Assembly: GCA_944320675.1 (NCBI GenBank)
Contig: CALUIJ010000147.1
Coordinates: 1 to 64,000 of the forward strand
Reading direction: 5' to 3'
Source: an uncultured Prevotella sp.
GTDB taxonomy: Bacteria > Bacteroidota > Bacteroidia > Bacteroidales > Bacteroidaceae
Length of the DNA stretch: 64,000 bases
In this document: in pieces, positions 42,614-50,745 of the stretch
Layout of the letters: the number at the start of each line of letters is the position of its first letter
How positions within the stretch are numbered: the first letter of the stretch is position 1
Made by a program: the position numbers and the translations under genes
The notes under the pieces: generated by a model
Database searches by the model: none
The model's input: the letters and a program-made list of their open reading frames with translations, nothing else
Told to the model about the DNA's origin: nothing

Positions 42614-43864
42614 TTATTCGTATCTCATTGATTTTGCCGGATGCACGGTTGCCACAAGACAGCTTGGAGCCAAAAGGACGAACAGGCTTACGGCCAAAGT
42701 TCCGACGTTGATAAGAAGCAAGACCGGAACATTGAATTCAACGGGCACAGTGTCAACATAATAAGTGGCGGCATCGAGCTTTACCATTCCCGTGAACTTT
42801 TGTATGGCAATAAGGCCTATGCCTATAATGTTGCCTATAAGCATGCCTTTTCCTATTACAAACGCTCCAAACCATAGGAACACTCTGCCTATCGTCTTAT
42901 TGCCAGCTCCCAATGCCTTTAGCACGCCTATCATGCCGGTACGCTCGAGAATGATGATAAGCAATCCTGAAATCATAGTAAAGCCGGCTACGCATAACAT
43001 CAGTGCCAGGATTATCCACACGTTTAAGTCGAGCAAGTCGAGCCAAGTGAATATTTGTGGATAAGTATCGACTATTGTTTCAGATGAATAAGTTTCCCCA
43101 TAATGGTCGGTTATGCGGTTTACCTTTTGTACGAATCTGTTCTCCACATCATTGATTTTATCAAAATCGTTCACCGCCACTTCGGCTCCGCTAACTTGGT
43201 CTTTTTGCCAATTGTTGAGCCGTGTCGTCGTATATAAGTCGGTATAGCACAGTATGTTGTCGAATTGCGCAAGGTTGGTCTGATAAACACCGCCGATTGT
43301 AAACCGCCTTACGCGCACGTCGCCGTCATCGACAAAATAGGCAAACACCCTGTCACCGGCATTAAGCTTCAGCTTGTCTGCCATCGTCTTGGATATCAGT
43401 AGCTTGCCTGAACTTATGCTGTCGCTGAAAGCCGGGACATGCCCGCTTACGAGATTGTCATGTACGAAAGTTGTGTCATATTCCGAGGCAATGCCTTTAA
43501 ATGTAACGCCGAGAAAATCGTTGTCCGTCTTAAGTATGCCTTGCTTCAAAGTGTACCGCTGTACATGCTTTACGCCGTCGGTCGAGCGCAATACGTTCAT
43601 CATACTGTCGTCCATGCATACGGGGCGTGCTTCGCGCCCGTGTAACGACATGAAGTTGGCAACGCTGATATGGCAGCCGAAACCTACGACCTTGTCACGT
43701 ATCGTATGCTTGAAACCCAATACGATGCTTACCGAAACAATCATAACCGCCAGACCTATCGCCACGCCGGCGGTGGCTATGCGTATGGCCGGGCGGCTTA
43801 CCCTCTTGGTGCCTTCGCCGACCTTATATATACGTTTGGCGATGAATAATGGTAGGTTTTTCAT
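42614..43864 (-). CDS. LolC/LolE-like ABC permease
   Basis: A 416-aa inner-membrane permease of the FtsX class. One N-terminal helix (about 27-50, ATAGVAIGLAVMIVSVSIVLGF) precedes a large periplasmic domain (about 55-280). Three C-terminal helices then follow, with the coupling segment ILERTGMIGVLKALGAGN and the end HPAKSMRYE. In Bacteroidota such single permeases are taken as the lipoprotein-releasing LolC/E. No ATPase (lolD) gene lies beside it. Its ATG overlaps the stop of the upstream aminotransferase gene by 4 bp, suggesting coupled translation. Confidence 0.87.
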   Translation of the reverse strand: MKNLPLFIAKRIYKVGEGTKRVSRPAIRIATAGVAIGLAVMIVSVSIVLGFKHTIRDKVVGFGCHISVANFMSLHGREARPVCMDDSMMNVLRSTDGVKHVQRYTLKQGILKTDNDFLGVTFKGIASEYDTTFVHDNLVSGHVPAFSDSISSGKLLISKTMADKLKLNAGDRVFAYFVDDGDVRVRRFTIGGVYQTNLAQFDNILCYTDLYTTTRLNNWQKDQVSGAEVAVNDFDKINDVENRFVQKVNRITDHYGETYSSETIVDTYPQIFTWLDLLDLNVWIILALMLCVAGFTMISGLLIIILERTGMIGVLKALGAGNKTIGRVFLWFGAFVIGKGMLIGNIIGIGLIAIQKFTGMVKLDAATYYVDTVPVEFNVPVLLLINVGTLAVSLFVLLAPSCLVATVHPAKSMRYE

Positions 43865-45066
43865 TCTTCGTCCTCCTTTCCCGGATACGCTTCAAGGGCT
43901 TTACGCAATACGACCAAAGCCCTTGTCAAATCTTCCTTCTTTAGGACATAAGCCATGCGTACTTGGTTGCGCCCCGCTCCCGGAGTAGTATAGAATCCGG
44001 CGGCGGGGGCCATCATTACCGTTTCTCCCTCATAATCGAACTCTTCAAGACACCAGCGGCAGAACTTTTCACTATCGTCGACGGGCAACTTGGCTACCGT
44101 GTAAAACGCTCCCATCGGGATTGGCGAATATACACCGGGGATGCGGTTGAGACCGTCGATAAGACATTTGCGCCGTTCCACATACTCGTCGTACACGTTC
44201 CTGTAATATTCCTCAGGTGCGTCCAGCGACGCCTCGGCCGCTATTTGTCCTATCAACGGTGGGGACAGGCGGGCCTGGCAGAACTTCATCACGGCCCGGC
44301 GGACCTCGGCGTTCTTCGTTATAAGCGCCCCGATGCGTATGCCGCATTCGCTGTAACGCTTGCTGACCGAGTCAATCAGTACAACGTTTTGCTCTATGCC
44401 TTCAAGATGGCATGCGCTGATATACGGCGACCCGGTATAGATATATTCGCGGTAAACTTCGTCGGAAAACAAGTACAAGTCGTATTTCTTCACCAAGTCC
44501 CTTATTTGGTGCATTTCGCGCCGTGTATACAGATATCCGGTCGGGTTGTTGGGGTTGCAGATTAAAATCGCCCGTGTGCGGTCGTTTATCAGCTCTTCAA
44601 ATTTCTCGACCTTAGGCAGGGAGAATCCTTCCTCGATCGTTGTCGAGATAGTGCGGATCTTAGCTCCTGCGGCTACGGCGAAAGCCATGTAGTTGGCGTA
44701 TGCCGGTTCAGGTACGATGATCTCGTCGCCCGGATTGAGGCACGACATGAAGGCGAACAGTACGGCTTCGCTTCCTCCGCAAGTTATTATTATGTCGTCG
44801 GCTGTGACGTCTATATCGTATTTCTTGTAATACCCTACGAGCTTTTCCCTATAGCTCCTGTAGCCCTGCGAAGGTGAATATTCAAGCACGGAGCGGTCAA
44901 TGTTCCGTATTGCGTCTATGGCGACTTGCGGCGTGGGCAGGTCGGGCTGGCCTATGTTCAAGTGGTAAACTTTTATTCCCCTTTGCTTGGCTGCGGCCGC
45001 CAACGGTGCCAACTTCCTTATCGGGGACTCGGGCATTTCCAATCCGCGCACTGATATTTGTGGCAT
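43861..45066 (-). CDS. Class I aminotransferase (AspAT-like)
   Basis: A 401-aa fold-type I PLP aminotransferase. The N-terminal NIGQPDLPTP, the ICNPNNPTGY cofactor segment, the Asp/Tyr pair in FSDEVYREY, and the lysine in DSVSKRYSECGIRIG are visible. The conserved Arg for the substrate carboxylate lies in NQVRMAYVL. It resembles the Ib-gamma aspartate or aromatic aminotransferases; exact specificity is open. It is encoded between the GHL10 gene and the LolC/E-like permease on the minus strand. A TAAATTTG box (45101-45108) upstream allows independent transcription. Confidence 0.9.
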   Translation of the reverse strand: MPQISVRGLEMPESPIRKLAPLAAAAKQRGIKVYHLNIGQPDLPTPQVAIDAIRNIDRSVLEYSPSQGYRSYREKLVGYYKKYDIDVTADDIIITCGGSEAVLFAFMSCLNPGDEIIVPEPAYANYMAFAVAAGAKIRTISTTIEEGFSLPKVEKFEELINDRTRAILICNPNNPTGYLYTRREMHQIRDLVKKYDLYLFSDEVYREYIYTGSPYISACHLEGIEQNVVLIDSVSKRYSECGIRIGALITKNAEVRRAVMKFCQARLSPPLIGQIAAEASLDAPEEYYRNVYDEYVERRKCLIDGLNRIPGVYSPIPMGAFYTVAKLPVDDSEKFCRWCLEEFDYEGETVMMAPAAGFYTTPGAGRNQVRMAYVLKKEDLTRALVVLRKALEAYPGKEDEE

Positions 45067-45100
45067 AATAGTTGTCCTTTCTCTTTTTGTTAAAACGCTG

Positions 45101-45108
45101 CAAATTTA
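45101..45108 (-). promoter_or_regulatory. -7 box for the aminotransferase
   Basis: TAAATTTG on the minus strand, 34 bp upstream of the start codon. The -33 box is unclear. Confidence 0.5.
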
Positions 45109-45194
45109 CAAAAAACGCTTAACTTATTTAACGGTTTGGATGAAAAAATGGCAACGGAGCGTAGTGTTTTACATTAATTCAAACAGTCCGCATG

Positions 45195-46919
45195 TCATTT
45201 TATCATTACGAATCCAAGTCTGTGCGCGTTTCCTTTTTTATCTATGGAATGGACAGTGTAACATCCCGGTGCCAATGAGCCGATATAAACCTTTCCGTCC
45301 GTCCCATAAGCCCTTGTGGCTACGATTGTGCCGGTAAGGCTTTTCACTGCGACGTATCCGCGTCCGGCGTTAAGGGCGGCCGCAGGTAAAGTCAGGGTTT
45401 TGCCGTCGTTGGCGAGCATGTGGCCGCGGTAAGCGCTTGCCTGATTGTGCTGGCAACGGAGCGGCTGACTCTCGTTCCCGTATCTGTCGACGGCCGTAAC
45501 GGCAAAATGCAGGTTGCGCACGGTCTTTATCGCCATACGGCATGAGTCTATGCGCATGGCGATAAGGTTGCGCGCGTCGCTTATGTCGACCGGGCAATGT
45601 TCGTCTGCGTATATGTTGTAAGCCAGGCCTCCGCTGTGCGCAGTGTCAACCCGTGGTTCGTCCCAAGCCAGCAACAGCCGTGCCGCGTCTTTTTTTATCC
45701 GCAGCTGCGTAGGCGGCGGTACCTGGGGGCCGCCGGTTGCCATAGGCGGAACAAGTGCCGGATACATGTTAAGTTCTCCTTTAACGAAATCGAGCAAACC
45801 TTTGGTGTTTTCGCACAAATGCCTTGCGCGGAATATGGCATACCCCATGCGTGCCGTTCTCGCCACGTACATCTGCCGCCATATTTCGGATAGGGGCCAG
45901 TCGGAGTAGCCGGTTGAAAGCATGTAAGCGGCGATGCCGGCTACGGCCTGTCCGTCGTAGCGGTTTTCGCTCCAGTCAAGCGCGAATGGGTAAAAGTCGT
46001 TTCCGCGGAAATATATCATCGGATAAAGTTGGTCTACGATACCTTTGCGCAACCATTCCTGGGCGTCCTGCCTGCCACGCACCAACGCATTCCATCCGTT
46101 GCTGTACCGCCGCGGCAGGTCGGCGTGCTTTCCTATCGTCGCGCAACTGAGCTTCATCCACGGCTTCTCCTGCTTTACGGCGCGGCTCACTGCGCTCACG
46201 ATATTGGTTATGGCTCGTATCTGGCTTAAATCCGGCTTGGCTGCATTGCGCCGCTTCCTGCCATTGTAAACCTTTCCGTCCCATGTCTCCGGATAGCGGA
46301 TGTAGTCGAGGTGGATGCCGTCCACGTCATACCGTGAAGCTATTTCGCGGCAGATGTCGGCGATGTAGCTTGCGGCATGACGGCTTGCAGGATCTATATA
46401 CCCTTCGTCGCCGCGCCTTACCACAAGTCCGGGCCGCTTCCTGCGCAATGTCCTGCATCCGTAAGAGTTCCACCGTCCGGCCGGTATCGCCACGACCCAG
46501 GCCTGTATTTCCATGCCGCGCTTATGGCATTCGTCAACGGCGAAAGCCAAAGGGTCGTAACCGGGATTGCGTCCGTATGATCCGGTAAGGCATTCGTCCC
46601 ACGGTTCTATGGCCGACGGATAGACCACCGTAGCCCTTATGCGGGTTTGGAATAATATTGTATTAATGCCTGCGGCCTGTAGTTCGTCAAGCATTGCCGA
46701 CAGTTCGCCTTTCTGCTTTTCCGCCATGTCGGGCGTTAGCGCGCGTGTACGCGGCCAGTCAAGACCGCCGAGCGTGGTCAGCCATACGGCCCTTACCTCA
46801 TATTTCGGATATTGTATAAGGCTTGGTTCCACATCCTCGGCATACGTCGAAACCGCCATTGCCGCCATAAGTATAAGTGTTGCCGATATCCTGCCAAGCC
46901 ATGTCTTTACTAATCCCAT
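45195..46919 (-). CDS. GHL10-type hydrolase with possible T9SS tail
   Basis: A 574-aa exported protein with a signal peptide (about 1-27). The main domain (about 40-385) is a glycosyl-hydrolase-like TIM barrel of the GHL10/DUF187 family. It carries EVRAVWLTTLGGLDWP, INTILFQTR, the DGIHLDYIRYP strand with conserved Asp, and YPMIYFRG. A fibronectin-III-like region (about 400-500) follows. The last ~70 residues (VAVKSLTGTIVA, then IGSLAPGCYTVHSID, ending GFVMIK) look like a type IX secretion sorting domain of type A. The substrate is unknown; relatives are linked to peptidoglycan or glycan processing. It has a consensus promoter and leads a three-gene minus-strand unit. Confidence 0.87.
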   Translation of the reverse strand: MGLVKTWLGRISATLILMAAMAVSTYAEDVEPSLIQYPKYEVRAVWLTTLGGLDWPRTRALTPDMAEKQKGELSAMLDELQAAGINTILFQTRIRATVVYPSAIEPWDECLTGSYGRNPGYDPLAFAVDECHKRGMEIQAWVVAIPAGRWNSYGCRTLRRKRPGLVVRRGDEGYIDPASRHAASYIADICREIASRYDVDGIHLDYIRYPETWDGKVYNGRKRRNAAKPDLSQIRAITNIVSAVSRAVKQEKPWMKLSCATIGKHADLPRRYSNGWNALVRGRQDAQEWLRKGIVDQLYPMIYFRGNDFYPFALDWSENRYDGQAVAGIAAYMLSTGYSDWPLSEIWRQMYVARTARMGYAIFRARHLCENTKGLLDFVKGELNMYPALVPPMATGGPQVPPPTQLRIKKDAARLLLAWDEPRVDTAHSGGLAYNIYADEHCPVDISDARNLIAMRIDSCRMAIKTVRNLHFAVTAVDRYGNESQPLRCQHNQASAYRGHMLANDGKTLTLPAAALNAGRGYVAVKSLTGTIVATRAYGTDGKVYIGSLAPGCYTVHSIDKKGNAHRLGFVMIK

Positions 46920-46959
46920 CGTATTGAAATAATGTGTGTAGAAGATGCATAATCGGCTG

Positions 46960-46990
46960 CAAAGTTATAGCTAATTTTCGGAAATCCAAA
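46960..46990 (-). promoter_or_regulatory. Promoter of the GHL10 transcript
   Basis: On the minus strand TTTG (complement of 46987-46990), 19 nt, TAACTTTG (complement of 46960-46967). A full consensus match. Confidence 0.82.
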
Positions 46991-47502
46991 TTATTGCCGT
47001 GATTTTACGTGGTAGGGAAATAGCCATACAACGTATATGAAGCATCTAAGGCTTAAACTTCGGCCGACGATGTTGCCAAGATAGTCGGCTTGTCGCGGGC
47101 GGCCTTCCACGCTCCCGTTCGTCAGGCGATTCTGCGTGAACGTATCCATGTTTCCTGAAAGACGGTATTTTAGCTTGCCGAAGATAACCTTTTACGGCCC
47201 TAAAGACGACCTTTTACAACGCCGGAGGTTACCTTTTACAACGACAGTGTGTGCCGAAGAGAGTGCCAGCCGTGGTCTTACGTTCCGCGTCGGAGTTTCC
47301 AAGGCTCGACGGATACATGTAAGTAACTGATACATAGGCTGTTGCCAGTCGACTTCAGCGGAAGGAACGAACCTGACTCCCATTAACTTCCGATAATGCC
47401 GTGATTCCGACATACATCCGCCACCATATCGAACCGACGTTAATTTCCAAATTCCATTGCATTAATCTGCCTATTTTCGGCGGTTATTTCATATATTTCT
47501 TG
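46991..47502. other. Non-coding divergent intergenic region
   Basis: About 510 bp between the GHL10 promoter and the outer-membrane protein promoter. It contains the 22-bp array D (47157-47245). At 47366-47395 it contains a segment (CTGACTCCCATTAACTTCC and the following GATAA) that matches the right arm of the palindromic element at 26.87 kb. I see no gene in the rest. Confidence 0.5.
47157..47245. repeat. 22-bp tandem array D (4 units)
   Basis: Units start at 47157, 47180, 47202 and 47224 (23, 22, 22 bp). The last three share CCTTTTAC at the same phase; the second half of each is CGGCCCT, AACGCC or AACGAC. This is the most regular example of the CCTTTTAC core in the window. Confidence 0.72.
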
Positions 47503-47510
47503 TATTTTTG
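47503..47510 (+). promoter_or_regulatory. -7 box for the outer-membrane barrel gene
   Basis: TATTTTTG, about 47 bp upstream of the start codon at 47557. No well-placed -33 box. Confidence 0.55.
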
Positions 47511-47556
47511 CATTCAGTTCTTAAGACGGCAAGACAAAACCAACGAATTACGAAAT

Positions 47557-48042
47557 ATGAAGAGATTGTCAATGTTATTAGTCTCGCTGCTCATGGTGGT
47601 GGCAGGCTACGCACAATTTGAAAAAGAGAAATGGTATGTGGGCGCATCGGTTACGGGATTCGACATAAGCTACAGCGGTGCCGAAAAGTCAAGGTTAGGC
47701 CTCGACGCGAAGGGCGGCTACCTTATAGCCGACGACTGGATGTTGCTCGGACAACTGGGCTGGCAGCACAACGGAGGACACGGCGGAGCCGACATGGCCA
47801 CGCTCGGGCTGAGCGGCAGGTACTACATTATACAGAACGGACTGTATCTTGGCGTAGGCGCAAAGTACGTGCACGCCGACCACGGATATAACGACCTCAT
47901 GCCCGGATTGGAGGTCGGCTACGCTTTCTTCCTTAACGATGTCGTGACGATAGAGCCGGCCGTGTATTACGATCAGTCGTTCAAGAACCATTCCGACTAT
48001 TCCAAGATTGGTTTTAAGATAGGTTTTGGCATATATTTATAA
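47557..48042 (+). CDS. Small outer-membrane beta-barrel protein
   Basis: A 161-aa protein with a signal peptide (about 1-20, ending AGYAQ). The rest alternates polar and hydrophobic residues in strands separated by short turns, and ends in a terminal strand GFKIGFGIYL. This fits an eight-stranded OmpA/OmpX-like or 'outer membrane protein beta-barrel' porin-type protein. The start at 47557 (MKRLSMLLVSLLMV) is preferred to an in-frame ATG at 47401, which would place a long non-conserved sequence before the signal peptide. nadC follows after 38 bp and could be co-transcribed. Function unknown. Confidence 0.82.
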   Translation: MKRLSMLLVSLLMVVAGYAQFEKEKWYVGASVTGFDISYSGAEKSRLGLDAKGGYLIADDWMLLGQLGWQHNGGHGGADMATLGLSGRYYIIQNGLYLGVGAKYVHADHGYNDLMPGLEVGYAFFLNDVVTIEPAVYYDQSFKNHSDYSKIGFKIGFGIYL

Positions 48043-48080
48043 CAAGGTACGGAACATTCATAAATATTAAATCGGAAAAA

Positions 48081-48929
48081 ATGTATTCAGTTGACGAATT
48101 AGAAGACAAGTTGATCGACCTTGCCTTTGCCGAGGACATAGGCGACGGCGACCACACAACGCTGTGCTGCATCCCCGAGGACGCAGTGGGGAAATCGCAT
48201 TTGCTGATAAAGGAGGACGGAATCCTTGCCGGCGTGGAAGTGGCCAAGCGCGTGTTCGCTAGGTTTGACGACACATTGAAGGTTGACGTTCTCATGGGCG
48301 ACGGCTCTGCTGTCAAGAAAGGAGACATCGCCATGATAGTATCGGGAAAGACCCGCTCGCTTTTGCAGACGGAGCGCCTCATGCTGAACATTATGCAACG
48401 CATGAGCGGCATAGCCACCACCACGCGCAAATATGTCGACCTGCTCAAAGGTACTAATACCCGCGTGCTCGATACGCGGAAGACCACTCCCGGTATGCGC
48501 ATGCTTGAGAAACAGGCCGTAAAGATTGGCGGTGGAGTGAACCACAGGATAGGCCTGTTCGACATGATACTGTTGAAAGACAACCACGTAGACTTCGCCG
48601 GAGGAATAAAGAATGCGATAGACAAATGTCACGAATACCTTTCGGCTAAGTCGCTCGACATTAAGATTGAAATTGAAGTGCGTAATTTCGACGAACTCAG
48701 CCAAGTGCTCGAACGCGGAGGAGTAGACCGCATAATGCTCGACAACTTCTCAGTTGAGGACACGAAGCAGGCTGTCGAAATGATAAACGGCAGATACGAG
48801 ACGGAATCAAGCGGCGGAATAACCATCGAGACAATCCGCAAGTATGCCGAGTGCGGTGTCGACTTCGTGTCGGTAGGTGCGCTTACCCATTCGGTTAAGT
48901 GCCTTGACATGAGCTTTAAGGCATGTTGA
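48081..48929 (+). CDS. nadC: Quinolinate phosphoribosyltransferase
   Basis: A 282-aa cytoplasmic enzyme that converts quinolinate and PRPP to nicotinate mononucleotide, CO2 and PPi in NAD synthesis. Clear marks are FAEDIGDGDHT near the start, the substrate-binding segment DTRKTTPGMRMLEKQAVKIGG (split: DTRKTTPGMR, then EKQAVKIGG) followed by NHRIGLFDMILLKDNH, IEVRNFDEL, MLDN and the C-terminal GVDFVSVGALTHS. Length is normal. No other NAD genes are in the window. Confidence 0.97.
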   Translation: MYSVDELEDKLIDLAFAEDIGDGDHTTLCCIPEDAVGKSHLLIKEDGILAGVEVAKRVFARFDDTLKVDVLMGDGSAVKKGDIAMIVSGKTRSLLQTERLMLNIMQRMSGIATTTRKYVDLLKGTNTRVLDTRKTTPGMRMLEKQAVKIGGGVNHRIGLFDMILLKDNHVDFAGGIKNAIDKCHEYLSAKSLDIKIEIEVRNFDELSQVLERGGVDRIMLDNFSVEDTKQAVEMINGRYETESSGGITIETIRKYAECGVDFVSVGALTHSVKCLDMSFKAC

Positions 48930-48942
48930 TTCAATGTTATGC

Positions 48943-49077
48943 GGTTGTTGGGTTTTGCGGTTCTTGCCGGCAATTATGACCCAACAACCCATAAATAAAT
49001 CGTAAGACCACATAGCCGTAAGACCTCGAAACAAGCCGTAAAACCTTAAAACCGAATACTATAATTGTAACCGACGA
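48943..49077. repeat. Hairpin and short direct repeats between nadC and M23 genes
   Basis: GTTGTTGGGT (near 48943) pairs with ACCCAACAAC (near 48979-48988), a likely nadC terminator. Beyond it, at 48999-49055, CGTAAGACC, CCGTAAGACC and CCGTAAAACC recur at about 17-20 nt intervals. The function of this small repeat is unknown. Confidence 0.5.
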
Positions 49078-50715
49078 ATGCTGAATCTGTTATCCTCATT
49101 GCTCTTGGCCGCGTCGTTGGCGTTCGGCCCGCCCGTAAATTATCCCATATCGCTTGCCGGCAACTTCGGCGAGCCGCGCCCTAACCATTTTCACGGTGGA
49201 ATCGACGTAAGGACGGGAATGGCCGAGGGTAAGCCCGTATTCTCTATCGCCAACGGTTACGTAAGCCGTGTCACAATTGGGCTCGACGGCTTCGGCATAG
49301 CCGTTTACGTAAGGCATCCTGGAGGCAAGACATCCGTTTACTGCCATTTAAAGAAGCTCGTGCCGCAATTGGCGGCAATGGCGCATAAGTGGCAATACGG
49401 GCATCAGACCAATTACGCCGACGTCCGCTTACGCCCCACCGACTTCCCCGTGGCCCATGGCCAGGTGATAGCCGTCAGTGGGAATACCGGGGCGAGTCTC
49501 GCCCCGCATCTGCACCTTGAACTGCATGATACGCGGACATGGAGCTTTCTTGACCCATTGGCATACCTGAAGCCGTTCGTCGCCGACTCAACGCCTCCGA
49601 TTGCCCACGCTTTCATGGCATACCCGGTGGAAGGCGAGGGCGTGTTCTGCGGTTCGGGACGCAAGCAGAACTACGGGTTCACGTCAACGCGGCTCGGGCG
49701 AAAGTTCACAGCGTGGGGCAAAGTGGGCTTCGGCCTGTGGGCCAACGATTACATGGAGGGAAGTTTCGGCATTCTGGGCGTATATAAGACAAGACTGGAA
49801 GTTGACGGCAGGGTGGTATTCGAGAGCACGGTCGACAGCATTCCGGCGGAATGCAACCGCATGGTCAACTCGTGGGGCGATTATTGGCACCATCGCCGCG
49901 CGGGCGTATGGTACATGAAGTCGTTCGCCGACCCGGGCAACACACTGCCGGTAATCGCTACGCACACTCCCGAACGAGGCCTTGTCACCTTTGACGAGGA
50001 ACGTGACTATCACCTTACGTATACCGTGGCCGACGTGTTCGGGAACTCGCGGCAGTATTCGTTCACCGTCAGCGGAGTGAGGCAACGGCTGAAGGGGAAG
50101 CGCGTTATGAGTGCGATGAACACCCTTGCCTATAATCGCCGCAACGTAGTGCAGAGGCCGGGAGTGGCGCTCATCGTGCCGACAGGTGCTTTGCCATGCG
50201 ATGTTGAAGTGTCTCCGCAAGCCAAACCCGGAGAGATTTCGGCCGAATGGCGTTTCCACGGCATGTCTTATCCGCTGTTCCGTTGGGCTACGTTATGTAT
50301 AAGGGTAGACGGGCGCGTAGCCGATACAAGCAAACTGTACATGGCTGCTAAAGATTATGGCAACCGTTACATGGGCGGACGCTACGAAGACGGATGGGTG
50401 ACGGGGCGCATGCGCGACCTCGGCCTGACATACACCGTGGCCTACGACGACGAGCCGCCCGTAGTATCGGGCTTTGCCGCGTCGCGTTCCGTGTTGCGCG
50501 TGACAGCTTATGATAAGAAGAGCGGGCTTCGTTCGCTGAAAGGGTATGTCGACGGCAAGTTCGTACTCTTCGAGCGTCAAGACAAGTCTGAAACATACGT
50601 GTGCAGGCTCGACCATTCACCTGTGAGACGCAACGGCACTGTGCACAACCTGAGGATAACCGCTAATGACAATTGCGGCAATGAACAGGTTATGACAGCG
50701 CATTTCACATACTGA
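49078..50715 (+). CDS. M23-family metallopeptidase, exported
   Basis: A 545-aa protein with a short N-terminal signal sequence (about 1-18). The LytM/M23 domain (about 20-170) has the zinc ligands in NHFHGGIDVRTG and HLHLELHD. It also has the usual GYVSRV and GNTGAS segments, so it should be an active peptidoglycan endopeptidase. The following ~370 residues are beta-rich, with Ig-like or propeller-type segments (VADVFGN, AYDDEPPVVSGF), and probably bind the wall or a partner. Many Bacteroidota M23 proteins have this long C-terminal region. It lies 30 bp upstream of a C69 dipeptidase and may be co-transcribed with it. Confidence 0.9.
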   Translation: MLNLLSSLLLAASLAFGPPVNYPISLAGNFGEPRPNHFHGGIDVRTGMAEGKPVFSIANGYVSRVTIGLDGFGIAVYVRHPGGKTSVYCHLKKLVPQLAAMAHKWQYGHQTNYADVRLRPTDFPVAHGQVIAVSGNTGASLAPHLHLELHDTRTWSFLDPLAYLKPFVADSTPPIAHAFMAYPVEGEGVFCGSGRKQNYGFTSTRLGRKFTAWGKVGFGLWANDYMEGSFGILGVYKTRLEVDGRVVFESTVDSIPAECNRMVNSWGDYWHHRRAGVWYMKSFADPGNTLPVIATHTPERGLVTFDEERDYHLTYTVADVFGNSRQYSFTVSGVRQRLKGKRVMSAMNTLAYNRRNVVQRPGVALIVPTGALPCDVEVSPQAKPGEISAEWRFHGMSYPLFRWATLCIRVDGRVADTSKLYMAAKDYGNRYMGGRYEDGWVTGRMRDLGLTYTVAYDDEPPVVSGFAASRSVLRVTAYDKKSGLRSLKGYVDGKFVLFERQDKSETYVCRLDHSPVRRNGTVHNLRITANDNCGNEQVMTAHFTY

Positions 50716-50745
50716 AACATTTAAGCAAACTAAAAAATAAGACAC

